Assembly (NCBI GenBank): GCA_039815685.1
Contig: JBCBYV010000015.1
Coordinates: 1-64,000, forward strand
DNA from: Thermohalobaculum sp039815685
GTDB taxonomy: Bacteria > Pseudomonadota > Alphaproteobacteria > Rhodobacterales > Rhodobacteraceae
Direction of reading: 5' to 3'
DNA length: 64,000 nt
The notes under the pieces are model-generated. The model was not told the origin of the DNA and ran no database searches. It saw nothing but the letters and a program-made list of their open reading frames with translations. The translations under genes were made by a program, and so were the position numbers. How positions within the stretch are numbered: the first letter of the stretch is position 1; every line of letters starts with the position of its first letter. Positions 25,016-32,533 of this stretch are shown one piece after another.

Positions 25016-25468
25016 TCAGCCGCGGCCGCGATAGGGGGGCACGCCCTGGTCGGGGAGCCAAAGCCCCTCGGGCGGAGGGCCGGTCTGCCAGAAGACGTCG
25101 ATCGGGATGCCACCGCGAGGGTACCAGTAGGCGCCGATGCGGAGCCAACGGGGGGCGATGGCGGCGACGATCCGCTTGCCGATGCCGACGGTGCAGCCCT
25201 CATGGAACTCGCCATGGTTCCGGAAGCTGCCGAGCTAGAGTTTCAGCGACTTCGATTCCACGAGCCACTGATCCGGCACGTAGTCGATCACGAGATGCCC
25301 GAAATCGGGCTGGCCGGTGACCGGGCAGATCGAGGTGAACTCAGGCGCGACGAACCGCGCGACGTAATTCGTGTCGGGATGCGGGTTCGGCACGGGGTCG
25401 AGAACGGCGTCCTCGGGGCTTGCAGGCAGGCCCGTCTCCTGGCCTAGAAAGCGCGGCGTGTCGCTCAC
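25016..25468 (-). pseudogene. queF: queF (preQ0 reductase) interrupted by an in-frame TAG
   Basis: NADPH-dependent 7-cyano-7-deazaguanine reductase of queuosine synthesis. The GTG at 25468 starts a 150-codon frame (overlapping the previous stop as GTGA). Codon 78, at 25237-25235, is TAG. Before it the sequence is perfect QueF, with SICPVTGQPDFG (catalytic Cys and Asp) and ESKSLKL; after it the same frame continues as LGSFRNHGEFHEGC (catalytic His/Glu), PRGGIPIDVF and ends normally at TGA 25018-25016. Family members have Tyr at the TAG position (SLKLYL), so one base change is enough. Without readthrough the product lacks the NADPH/catalytic His part. Sequencing error is possible. Confidence 0.9.
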
Positions 25469-25959
25469 TCCGCCGCCTCGAAACGGACGCGATGCGCCCA
25501 ACTCGAGCCGTCGGAGATCACCAGATCCTCGAAACCGAGGAGCTTGGCGAGATCGAACCAGGTCGCGGTCGTCTCGATCCCGGCATTGCGGAAGAAGTCC
25601 GTGCCGCGGGCGTTCGAGGTGAGCTGGGCGAGGACGGCGCGGGCACGAAAGAGGGTGCTGAAGACCTCGTCGTCGAGGGCGACGATGATCATGTGCTCGG
25701 CCTCCGCACCCTTGGCGAAGATGGCGAAGCGCGGCGTCTCGGGCGCGTCGAGCTGGGCCTTGGTGATCTGGGTGATGAAGGCGACGCGCACATTGCGCGA
25801 GGGCTGCTGGGGCGCCGGTGCGATCTGGCGCGAGAACGTCTCCTCCGACGCAACCTCCGGATAATAGTACCCCTCCTGATCCGCGGCCGCCGGGGGCGGC
25901 GCGAGCGTCAGGAACAGGAACGGGACCGCTGCGATGGCGGCGAGGCGGATCGGCATCAT
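25465..25959 (-). CDS. Exported protein of unknown function upstream of queF
   Basis: A 164-residue secreted protein with a clear signal peptide (MMPIRLAAIAAVPFLFLTLA then PPPAAADQEG). The mature part starts GYYYPEVASEETFSR and includes RNVRVAFITQITKAQL, RFAIFAKGAEAEHMIIVALDDEV, ARAVLAQLTSNARGTDFF and FDLAKLLGFEDLVISDG. I know this family only as a conserved alphaproteobacterial one, without a proven role. Its stop overlaps the GTG of queF by four bases, so it is co-translated with the broken gene. It is divergent from the DUF4259-like gene. Confidence 0.8.
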   Translation of the reverse strand: MMPIRLAAIAAVPFLFLTLAPPPAAADQEGYYYPEVASEETFSRQIAPAPQQPSRNVRVAFITQITKAQLDAPETPRFAIFAKGAEAEHMIIVALDDEVFSTLFRARAVLAQLTSNARGTDFFRNAGIETTATWFDLAKLLGFEDLVISDGSSWAHRVRFEAAE

Positions 25960-26107
25960 GGCGGGCGTGCTCCGGGCGCAGTTTCGGCGGGGACTGGAAG
26001 CGGCACGGAAGCACGGAGGGTGCGGGCGATGCAACATGCCTTGGCCGTTGCCATCCCCGCCGGTGCACCGGATGGTGAGGCGGGGGCGACAGCGGTGAGG
26101 GCATGCA

Positions 26108-27082
26108 ATGGGAAGCTGGGGCAGCGGGCTCTATCAGGACGACACGGCGCTGGATGTGCGGGAGGCCTTCAAGGAGCTCGTGATCCTGCCCGTCGAGCCG
26201 GCGGAGCTTGTCGAGCGGATGGCGACGCGCTTCGGCATGGGGGCAGCACCCATGGACGAGGAGGAGGTGGATTTCTGGCTGGCGCTTGCCGATCAGCTCC
26301 ATCTCTACGCCATCGAGCATGCGCCGACGATGGACCGCGCGCGGGAGATCATCACGAGCGGCGCGGATCTGGCGGCGAAGGAAGCGCTGGAGATGGCGCC
26401 GCGGGACCTTGCCAAGCGCAAGGTGGTGCTCGGCCAGCTCCTCGACCGCTGGGCCGTGCCGCATCCGAAGCCGCGCAAGCGCAAGATGATGAAGGGGCCG
26501 GAGCCCTTCGTCTTCGATATCGGCGATGTCTGGGTCTATCCGACGATGAACCACGCCGCGATCCCGGTGCAGTGGGGTGACTATCACCCGGCGACCATCG
26601 GCGACTTCTTTCGGAGAGATGGCTGGGGGGCGATGATCGTCTTCGACCGCTGGCTCCATCAGGACTTTCATGCGCGCTATCTCATCGCCGTCGCCTGGCT
26701 CGAGAAGGGGGCCGAGCCGACGCTGGAGGCCGTGCGCGCCGCCCCGGTGGACGGGTGGTTCGAGCGCGACTGGCTGATGGAGGACCAAGTCGCTTTCGTG
26801 GATCTTCACTCGGAGATGGCGTTCTCGACCCACTTTCCGAAGGCAAGGAAGAGGCTGAAGGCGCTCGAGGCCGTGCGGATCGGGGCGCTGCCGGTGGATG
26901 CGGCAACGTTGCGCGCGAAGGCCCGCGTGATCGTGGAGCAGGCGTTCGACCGGGCAGACGGGCTCGCCTCGCTGCCGCATCTCCTGACGCTGCGCTCCAC
27001 CCATGACGAGAGCCCAGAGATGGTGAGCATTCGGGGCGAGCCCTGCCGGCACCTGCCCGTCGCCTCGGTCCTGTCGGCGTAG
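26108..27082 (+). CDS. DUF4259-like N-terminal domain protein of unknown function
   Basis: A 324-residue soluble protein. The first residues MGSWGSGLYQDDTALDVRE match the opening of DUF4259/immunity-type small proteins (MGTWGxGxFxDDxA). The rest holds helices (WLALADQLHLYAIEHAPTMD, KRKVVLGQLLDRW), a strand-rich core (EPFVFDIGDVWVYPTMNHAAIPVQWG) and a C-terminal helical part. I do not recognise a function; members of this broad group accompany toxin-immunity loci, but nothing toxin-like is next to it here. The start has a weak ribosome-binding site (GGGCATGCA region). Confidence 0.8.
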   Translation: MGSWGSGLYQDDTALDVREAFKELVILPVEPAELVERMATRFGMGAAPMDEEEVDFWLALADQLHLYAIEHAPTMDRAREIITSGADLAAKEALEMAPRDLAKRKVVLGQLLDRWAVPHPKPRKRKMMKGPEPFVFDIGDVWVYPTMNHAAIPVQWGDYHPATIGDFFRRDGWGAMIVFDRWLHQDFHARYLIAVAWLEKGAEPTLEAVRAAPVDGWFERDWLMEDQVAFVDLHSEMAFSTHFPKARKRLKALEAVRIGALPVDAATLRAKARVIVEQAFDRADGLASLPHLLTLRSTHDESPEMVSIRGEPCRHLPVASVLSA

Positions 27083-27125
27083 TCGATCAGTCCAGGAGAT
27101 CAGACGACGCGATCAGATTACCAGC

Positions 27126-28394
27126 TCAGCGGCCGAGGGCGCGCCAGCCGATGTCGCGGCGATGAAAGCCGCCCGGCCAGTCGATGAGGTCGACGGCGGC
27201 GTAGGCGCGGTTCCGGGCTTCCGAGAGTTCGGCGCCGAGGGCAGTGACGGCGAGCACCCGGCCGCCCGCACTGATCGGCCCATCCGGCCCCGCGGTGGTG
27301 CCCGCATGGAAGATCCGGACGCCGGGCATGGCGGCAGCCTGATCAAGGCCCCGGATCGCCTCGCCCTTGGCGTAAGCGCCGGGATAGCCCTTGGCGGCCA
27401 GCACCACGGTCAGGGCCGCTTCGGGCGTCCAGTCGAGGGTCATGGTCGAGAGCCGCCCCTCCGCCGCCGCGAGGAGCAGGGCGAGAAGATCCGTGCGAAG
27501 CCGCGGCAGGACCACCTGCGCCTCCGGATCGCCGAAGCGGGTGTTGAACTCGACGAGGCGAGGGGCGCCGTCCTCGATCATCAGCCCGGCATAGAGGATG
27601 CCACGAAAGGGCGCGCCGCGCGCCGCCATCTCGGCGAGCACCGGGCGCACGATCCGGTCCATCGCCGCCGCCTCGACCGCGGGGGTCAGCACGGGAGCGG
27701 GCGAATAGGCGCCCATGCCGCCGGTGTTGGGGCCCTCGTCCCCGTCGAAGGCGCGCTTGTGGTCCTGTGCGGTGGCGAGCGGCAGTGCGGTCGCCCCGTC
27801 GCAGAGGACGAAGAGGGAGGCTTCCTCGCCGGTCATGAACTCCTCGATCACGACGGTCGCGCCTGCGGCCCCGTGGGCACCGTGGAACATCGCGTCGATG
27901 GCGGCGAGCGCGTCGGCCACCGTCATCGCGACGGTCACGCCCTTGCCCGCGGCAAGCCCGTCCGCCTTGACAACTATGGGTGCGCCCTGCCGCTCGACAT
28001 AGGCCCGTGCCGAGGCGGCATCGCCGAACCGCGCCCAGTCAGCGGTGGGGGCGCCGGCGGCATCGCAGATTTCCTTCGTAAAGCTCTTGGAGCTTTCGAG
28101 AGCGGCGGCCGCGGCGGTGGGACCGAGCACGGGGATGCCCGCGGCGCTAAGCGCATCCACAATGCCGGCAGCGAGCGGCGCTTCTGGCCCCACCACGACG
28201 AAGCCGACCGCCTCGCTGCGCGCGAAGGCCACCACCGCCGCCGGATCCAGGATGTCGAGTGAGACGCAGTCAGCGACAGCGGCGATCCCCGCGTTGCCGG
28301 GTGCTACCTGCAGCCGGGTGCAATCCGGGCTGGCGGCGATGCCGGTGGCGAGGGCGTGCTCACGCCCACCGCCACCGAGGATCAGGACATCCAT
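27126..28394 (-). CDS. purD: Phosphoribosylamine-glycine ligase (GAR synthetase)
   Basis: Second step of de novo purine synthesis: phosphoribosylamine plus glycine plus ATP gives GAR. The 422-residue protein is complete, with MDVLILGGGGREHA (N domain), VVGPEAPLAAGI, the ATP-grasp region (VVKADGLAAGKGV, FMTGEEASLF), the GARS signature RFGDPEAQVVLPRL and the C domain ending in PGGFHRRDIGWRAL. The ATG at 28394 is chosen for the GGGAGAGG just upstream. It is divergent from xseA, and the shared 176-base gap contains a paired-palindrome module (28479-28522). Confidence 0.97.
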   Translation of the reverse strand: MDVLILGGGGREHALATGIAASPDCTRLQVAPGNAGIAAVADCVSLDILDPAAVVAFARSEAVGFVVVGPEAPLAAGIVDALSAAGIPVLGPTAAAAALESSKSFTKEICDAAGAPTADWARFGDAASARAYVERQGAPIVVKADGLAAGKGVTVAMTVADALAAIDAMFHGAHGAAGATVVIEEFMTGEEASLFVLCDGATALPLATAQDHKRAFDGDEGPNTGGMGAYSPAPVLTPAVEAAAMDRIVRPVLAEMAARGAPFRGILYAGLMIEDGAPRLVEFNTRFGDPEAQVVLPRLRTDLLALLLAAAEGRLSTMTLDWTPEAALTVVLAAKGYPGAYAKGEAIRGLDQAAAMPGVRIFHAGTTAGPDGPISAGGRVLAVTALGAELSEARNRAYAAVDLIDWPGGFHRRDIGWRALGR

Positions 28395-28478
28395 GCAAGC
28401 CTCTCCCATAGACCCCATACGCTCGTACCAGTCCCGCCTAGACCCTCGCCGCCCCGCCCCGCAACCCGCCACCGCGCC

Positions 28479-28522
28479 AAAACCCTTTCAAGGGTTTTGC
28501 AAATTCCTTCCAAGGAATTTGC
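28479..28522. repeat. Paired-palindrome module, copy 1
   Basis: Two abutting perfect palindromes: AAAACCCTT-TC-AAGGGTTTT (28479-28498) and GCAAATTCCTT-CC-AAGGAATTTGC (28499-28522). The stretch is AT-rich within very GC-rich DNA. It lies between the divergent starts of purD and xseA. The second palindrome is identical, apart from the 2-base centre, to that at 53324-53347. Confidence 0.9.
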
Positions 28523-28570
28523 CTGCGCCGCGCGGTGGCGGGACAATTGGCAGCAGGGTAGAAGACCGAA

Positions 28571-30082
28571 ATGAGCCTGATCGATGACGAGCCGGCGCCC
28601 GGCGCGAACACCCCAGAATTCACGGTCTCCGAGCTTTCGCGGGGCGTCAAACGCACGCTCGAGGGCGCCTATGGCCATGTCCGGGTGCGGGGCGAGCTCG
28701 GCCGCGTCACTTTCCACCGCAACGGCCATGTCTATCTAGACCTCAAGGACGAGAACGCGGTGCTGGCGGGTGTCATCTGGAAGAACGCAGTCCGAAGCCT
28801 CGATATCCGGCCGCAGGAAGGCGACGAGGTCATCGCCACGGGTCGCATCACCACCTTTGCCGGCCAGTCGAAATACCAGCTCGTGATCGAGAGCCTGGCC
28901 TATGCCGGCGAGGGCGCGCTCTTGGCCCGGCTCGAACGGCTGAGAAAGGCGCTAGCGGAGGAGGGGCTCTTCGCAGCCGAGCGGAAGCGCCCCCTCCCCT
29001 TCCTGCCCCACGTGATCGGTGTGGTGACCTCGCCCACCGGCGCCGTGATCCTGGACATCCTGCACCGGCTGGCCGAACGCTTTCCGGTGCAGGTGATCGT
29101 CTGGCCCGTGGCAGTGCAGGGCCCGGCCAGCGCCCCCGCCGTCGCCGCTGCGATCCGGGGCTTCAACGCACTTGTCCCCGATGGGCCGGTGCCGCGGCCC
29201 GAGGTGCTGATCGTGGCCCGCGGGGGCGGCTCGATCGAGGATCTCTGGGGCTTCAACGAGGAGGCGGTCGTTCGCGCCGCCGCCGCTTCCGAAATCCCGC
29301 TCATCTCCGCCGTGGGGCATGAGACGGACACCACGCTGATCGACCACGCGGCCGACAGGCGCGCACCGACGCCGACCGCCGCCGCGGAAATGGCGGTACC
29401 GGTGCGGGCGGAGCTTGCAGCTGGCATCGCGGAGCTCGAGGCACGGCGCCTGCGCGCACTCAGCCGGAGCCTCGTGCTCCGCCGACAGCGGCTCGCGGAT
29501 ATCGCCCGATCCCTTCCCCGACCGGCCGAGCTCGTCGAGCTCAGGCGGCAACGTCTCGCAGCCCTCCGCCTGCCCGACCCGCGGCGCTCGGTGGCCGAGG
29601 CGCGCCAGCGTCTCGCCCTGCCCGCAGGCCGTCTCGCCCCGGCGCTCGGCAGCGCTGTCGGACGCGGTCGGCTGGCACTTGCGGAGCGCGCCGCGCGCCT
29701 CGTCCCCCGCCGCCTCGCGGAGACCACCGGACGGGGGCGCCGGGATGTGGGAAGCCTCGCGGCCCGCCTCGCGCCGGCAGTCGAGCGCCGACATCGCGTC
29801 CTGCGGGAGCGGGTCGGAGCTGCCGCCCGCCTTCTCGAAAGCCTGTCGGAGGCGGGAACCCTCAAGCGCGGCTTCGCCATCGTGCGCGGAGCGGAAGGTA
29901 AGATCGTCACCGCCGCCGCCGCCGTGCCGGTGGGCGAGCCCATCAGCCTCACCTTCCATGACGGCAGCGTCACCGCCATGGCGGGGTCCACAGCCGCACC
30001 GACCAAGCAACCGCGCGCGACGCCGAAAGGGCCCCGCACCGCGCCGGGGGCGCGCCAACCGAGCCTGTTCGACGAAACCTGA
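28571..30082 (+). CDS. xseA: Exodeoxyribonuclease VII large subunit
   Basis: Large subunit of the ssDNA exonuclease, 503 residues. The N-terminal OB-fold reads FTVSELSRGVKRTLEGAYG, VRVRGELGRVTFHRNGHVYLDLKD; the catalytic domain carries GVVTSPTGAVILDIL, PEVLIVARGGGSIEDLWGFNEE and SAVGHETDTTLIDHAAD-type motifs. The long coiled-coil region (bases about 29410-29840) is Arg/Leu-rich, and the C-terminus has the RGFAIVR segment followed by a Pro/Lys tail ending in QPSLFDET. No xseB lies nearby; the small subunit must be elsewhere. The ATG at 28571 follows the palindrome module. Confidence 0.96.
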   Translation: MSLIDDEPAPGANTPEFTVSELSRGVKRTLEGAYGHVRVRGELGRVTFHRNGHVYLDLKDENAVLAGVIWKNAVRSLDIRPQEGDEVIATGRITTFAGQSKYQLVIESLAYAGEGALLARLERLRKALAEEGLFAAERKRPLPFLPHVIGVVTSPTGAVILDILHRLAERFPVQVIVWPVAVQGPASAPAVAAAIRGFNALVPDGPVPRPEVLIVARGGGSIEDLWGFNEEAVVRAAAASEIPLISAVGHETDTTLIDHAADRRAPTPTAAAEMAVPVRAELAAGIAELEARRLRALSRSLVLRRQRLADIARSLPRPAELVELRRQRLAALRLPDPRRSVAEARQRLALPAGRLAPALGSAVGRGRLALAERAARLVPRRLAETTGRGRRDVGSLAARLAPAVERRHRVLRERVGAAARLLESLSEAGTLKRGFAIVRGAEGKIVTAAAAVPVGEPISLTFHDGSVTAMAGSTAAPTKQPRATPKGPRTAPGARQPSLFDET

Positions 30083-30103
30083 TCAGCGAGAAGGACCGAC
30101 CCC

Positions 30104-30397
30104 ATGCCCAAGGGATACTGGATCGCCCATGCCGATGTGCAGGACATGGAGGCCTGGCAACGCTACGTCGCCGCCGCCCGGGCGGCCTTCGAGGCTCACG
30201 GCGCGACCTTCCTCGCCCGCGGCGGCGCCCATGAAGAAGCCGAAGACCCGCAAGGGCGCAGCCGCCACGTCGTCTGCGAGTTCCCCAGCCTCGAAGCCGC
30301 TCAGGCCTGCTACCACTCCGAAACATACCAGGAAGCCCGAAAGCACCGGGACGGGGCCGGCATCGTCTCCATCACCCTCGTCGAAGGCCTCGCCTGA
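30104..30397 (+). CDS. DUF1330 domain-containing protein
   Basis: A 97-residue dimeric alpha/beta-barrel-type protein (DUF1330): MPKGYWIAHADVQDMEAW, RYVAAARAAFEAHGATFLARGG, VVCEFPSLEAAQACYHSETYQ and the C-terminal RHRDG-like KHRDGAGIVSITLVEG. Function of the family is unknown; related folds include small monooxygenases. It starts 21 bases after xseA and is probably co-transcribed with it. The GC-rich gap behind it contains the three-way-junction structure. Confidence 0.92.
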   Translation: MPKGYWIAHADVQDMEAWQRYVAAARAAFEAHGATFLARGGAHEEAEDPQGRSRHVVCEFPSLEAAQACYHSETYQEARKHRDGAGIVSITLVEGLA

Positions 30398-30440
30398 ACC
30401 CAACCCAGGAGCCCAACTCAGGGGCCGGAAGCAGGGCCCC

Positions 30441-30515
30441 GAAGCCCGGGCGGGGTCAAGGATCGCCGCGAGGCGACCGGCGAAGCCGGCCCGTCCTTGA
30501 CGCCGCCCTGGCTTC
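30441..30515. ncRNA. Three-way-junction structure (candidate structured RNA or repeat)
   Basis: Arms 30441-30462 and 30494-30515 pair over 22 bases with two mismatches. Between them are two perfect hairpins: TCGCC-GCGA-GGCGA (30463-30476), closed by a GNRA-type loop, and CCGGC-GAA-GCCGG (30477-30489). A further stem, GGAGCC/GGCTCC, follows at 30531-30547. No reading frame in the gap is protein-like. The GNRA loop hints at RNA, but a palindromic DNA repeat is equally possible. Confidence 0.5.
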
Positions 30516-30659
30516 GAACACGCTCGAAGAGGAGCCCCCAAGGCTCCTCCCCAGCCCCAGATAGGACCTGCGAGCCATGCCCCAGAGGCAGGCAATCGTC
30601 CCAGCCCAGATGCCACAGACACCACAAGAAAGCATCGCGCCGACCAGGCGCGATTCCGC

Positions 30660-31937
30660 TTAGCTGATCGCCGCGCGGCTGCGCAGTATCGGCAGGCAGC
30701 GCCCGAAGAAGAGGGCCAGCAGCAAGATGTATGGGAAGGCGGGGAAAACCCCCGGCACCTTGGTCATCGACATCACGTTGAACGCCCCGAGCGCCACCAG
30801 CATGATCTTCTCATAAGGGAAGAACCCGTGCGCCAGCGCATAGCGGAGCTGGTAGAGGATGCCGACGTAGAGAAGAGCCATCTCGTAGATCATCGTCCGC
30901 GGTCCCGCGGCGAATAGCGCGAAGCAGAGGACCGCGGCCTTGAGATCCTCCGGCATGCGCGGGCTCGCCCAGACGACCACCATGATGGCGACGCAGGGCA
31001 GTGCGAGGCCCGCATGCACCGCCCCCGCGACGGGAATCGGCACGAGCCAGCTCCTCAGATAGCTGAAGACGCTCGCCGTCAGCCGGTAATCCGCCGTGTC
31101 GCTCGTATGCGTGACCGTCGTCGCCTCGAGCTTTCCGATCCAGGCCTCCCAGACCGCGAAGCCACCCACCAGGGTGGTGAGCGCCACCAGCGCGAGCAGC
31201 GTGACGCTCGCCCAGACAAGCGCCATCACCGTCCGCTCCGCCAGGAACGCCAGCGGCAGGGGCACGAAGAGATGCGGCTTCATCGTCGCGAAGCCGAGGG
31301 CGAGGCCCGAGAGCACGGGATGGGAGCGGCGATACTCGATGGCGAGCGCCAGCAGCACGGCCCAGTAGAGCCCCGCCTGCCCCGTCACCAGTGTGATCAG
31401 CATCGGTGCGGTCAGGAAGGCACCCAGAAGCGTCAGCCGATGCGGCAGGATGCGCCAGCAGATCAAGAGGAAGATCGAGACCTGGAGCCCGACCCAGACC
31501 ACCATCATCCAGGCCGGATGCCCGAGGCCCAGCCAGGAGATGAAGGGCAGCGCATGGGGCGGATAGTTCCAGGGCAGGATCCCGCCGATGGTCTCGACGC
31601 CCAAGGTCTCGAGCATCACGGCATGCGTCGCGGCCCAGTCATAGGTCGCCGCCGCGCCCTGCTCCATCATCACCACCGACGCGGTCCAGAAGGCCATGTA
31701 GTCGGGCGGCTTGAAGATCTTGCCGAAAAGCTCGGGGTTCACATAGCTCGAATAGAGCGAGCCGATGGCCATCACCACCACGCCCACGGCGCCGAACCAG
31801 AGCCAGGAGGCTGCGCGCTTGCCGTCGAGCCACGCCGCCTCGCGCAGGTCCCGCGCAGCGGCACCGGCCTCCGCCTCCGCCACTGCCCCTGCCCCTGCCC
31901 CAGCCAGCGCATCGGGGGTCCGATCGACCTCGCTCAT
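30660..31937 (-). CDS. GT87-like (DUF2029) membrane glycosyltransferase
   Basis: Polytopic protein of 425 residues from the ATG at 31937. The pattern is that of GT-C/DUF2029 polyprenol-phosphate-mannose-dependent mannosyltransferases: an aspartate-containing first loop (FKPPDYMAFWTASVVM, the D is the expected catalytic residue), NYPPHALPFISW, LVTGQAGLYWAVLLALAIEY, ALGFATMKPHLF and about ten hydrophobic helices. It would add a sugar to a periplasmic glycan or lipid; the acceptor is unknown. The cytoplasmic N-terminus is Ala-rich. The ATG overlaps the stop of the upstream exported-protein gene (ATGA). Confidence 0.82.
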   Translation of the reverse strand: MSEVDRTPDALAGAGAGAVAEAEAGAAARDLREAAWLDGKRAASWLWFGAVGVVVMAIGSLYSSYVNPELFGKIFKPPDYMAFWTASVVMMEQGAAATYDWAATHAVMLETLGVETIGGILPWNYPPHALPFISWLGLGHPAWMMVVWVGLQVSIFLLICWRILPHRLTLLGAFLTAPMLITLVTGQAGLYWAVLLALAIEYRRSHPVLSGLALGFATMKPHLFVPLPLAFLAERTVMALVWASVTLLALVALTTLVGGFAVWEAWIGKLEATTVTHTSDTADYRLTASVFSYLRSWLVPIPVAGAVHAGLALPCVAIMVVVWASPRMPEDLKAAVLCFALFAAGPRTMIYEMALLYVGILYQLRYALAHGFFPYEKIMLVALGAFNVMSMTKVPGVFPAFPYILLLALFFGRCLPILRSRAAIS

Positions 31938-32374
31938 AGCTGCTCCCCGCCCTGGCTGCATAGGAGCGGGCGGCGGTCGCGCTCGGTAATCAGAAGTTCG
32001 AGACCCTTGTCCGGCCCGTCGAGGAGGCGTCCCAGGATGCCGTCATCGCGCTTCGTGAGCGACCAGCACAGCACCTCGCTGCCGAGGCCATAGTAGAAGC
32101 AGACATTGCCCTCATGGGGCCGCCAGACCCCGGGCATGCAGTCGCCGCTGGGGTAGCGCCAGATGACGTCGCCGCTTTCGTCGAAGCTCTCCGAGCCCCA
32201 GGGCTCGCCATCCTTCTCGAAATAGAGCGTGTGGCCCTCGGCATAGGCGCGGAATTCCTCCGGGCTCATCGGCTCGCCACCGGCCTGAGCGGCCGACGCT
32301 TCGGCAAGGCCGCCGGCCGCAACGATGGCAACGCCGAGCAGCGTTCCCATGAGGCCCAGATACAGTCGTCCCAT
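31934..32374 (-). CDS. Exported protein of unknown function
   Basis: A 146-residue protein with signal peptide MGRLYLGLMGTLLGVAIVAA and cleavage near ASAAQAGG. The mature part (MSPEEFRAYAEGHTLYFEKDG, WGSESFDESGDVIWRYPSGDC, GNVCFYYGLGSEVLCWSL) contains three to four Cys and many aromatic residues; it looks like a small beta-rich periplasmic protein. I do not recognise a domain beyond resemblance to conserved alphaproteobacterial hypothetical proteins. It is co-translated with the glycosyltransferase (ATGA overlap). The frame is open upstream to 32524 but that part is Arg-rich and not signal-like. Confidence 0.75.
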   Translation of the reverse strand: MGRLYLGLMGTLLGVAIVAAGGLAEASAAQAGGEPMSPEEFRAYAEGHTLYFEKDGEPWGSESFDESGDVIWRYPSGDCMPGVWRPHEGNVCFYYGLGSEVLCWSLTKRDDGILGRLLDGPDKGLELLITERDRRPLLCSQGGEQL

Positions 32375-32533
32375 CAGCGCCACGGCGACGCCCCTCCCCA
32401 AAACTCGCTTCGGTGTCGCGCACCGATCCCCATAGCCGCGCCATGCGTTCCCCAACGCGCGCGGCACCGCAGTAATACGCGAGTTTCGAAGCGACCGCCA
32501 CGCCGCACAAGCGCCGCGTAGCATGAACGTGAC

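Noticed and set aside
25235..27052. 605-codon frame running from queF into the DUF4259-like gene's antisense strand
   Set aside because: Only the last 77 codons are QueF; the remainder is antisense to 26108-27082 and overlaps the exported-protein gene.
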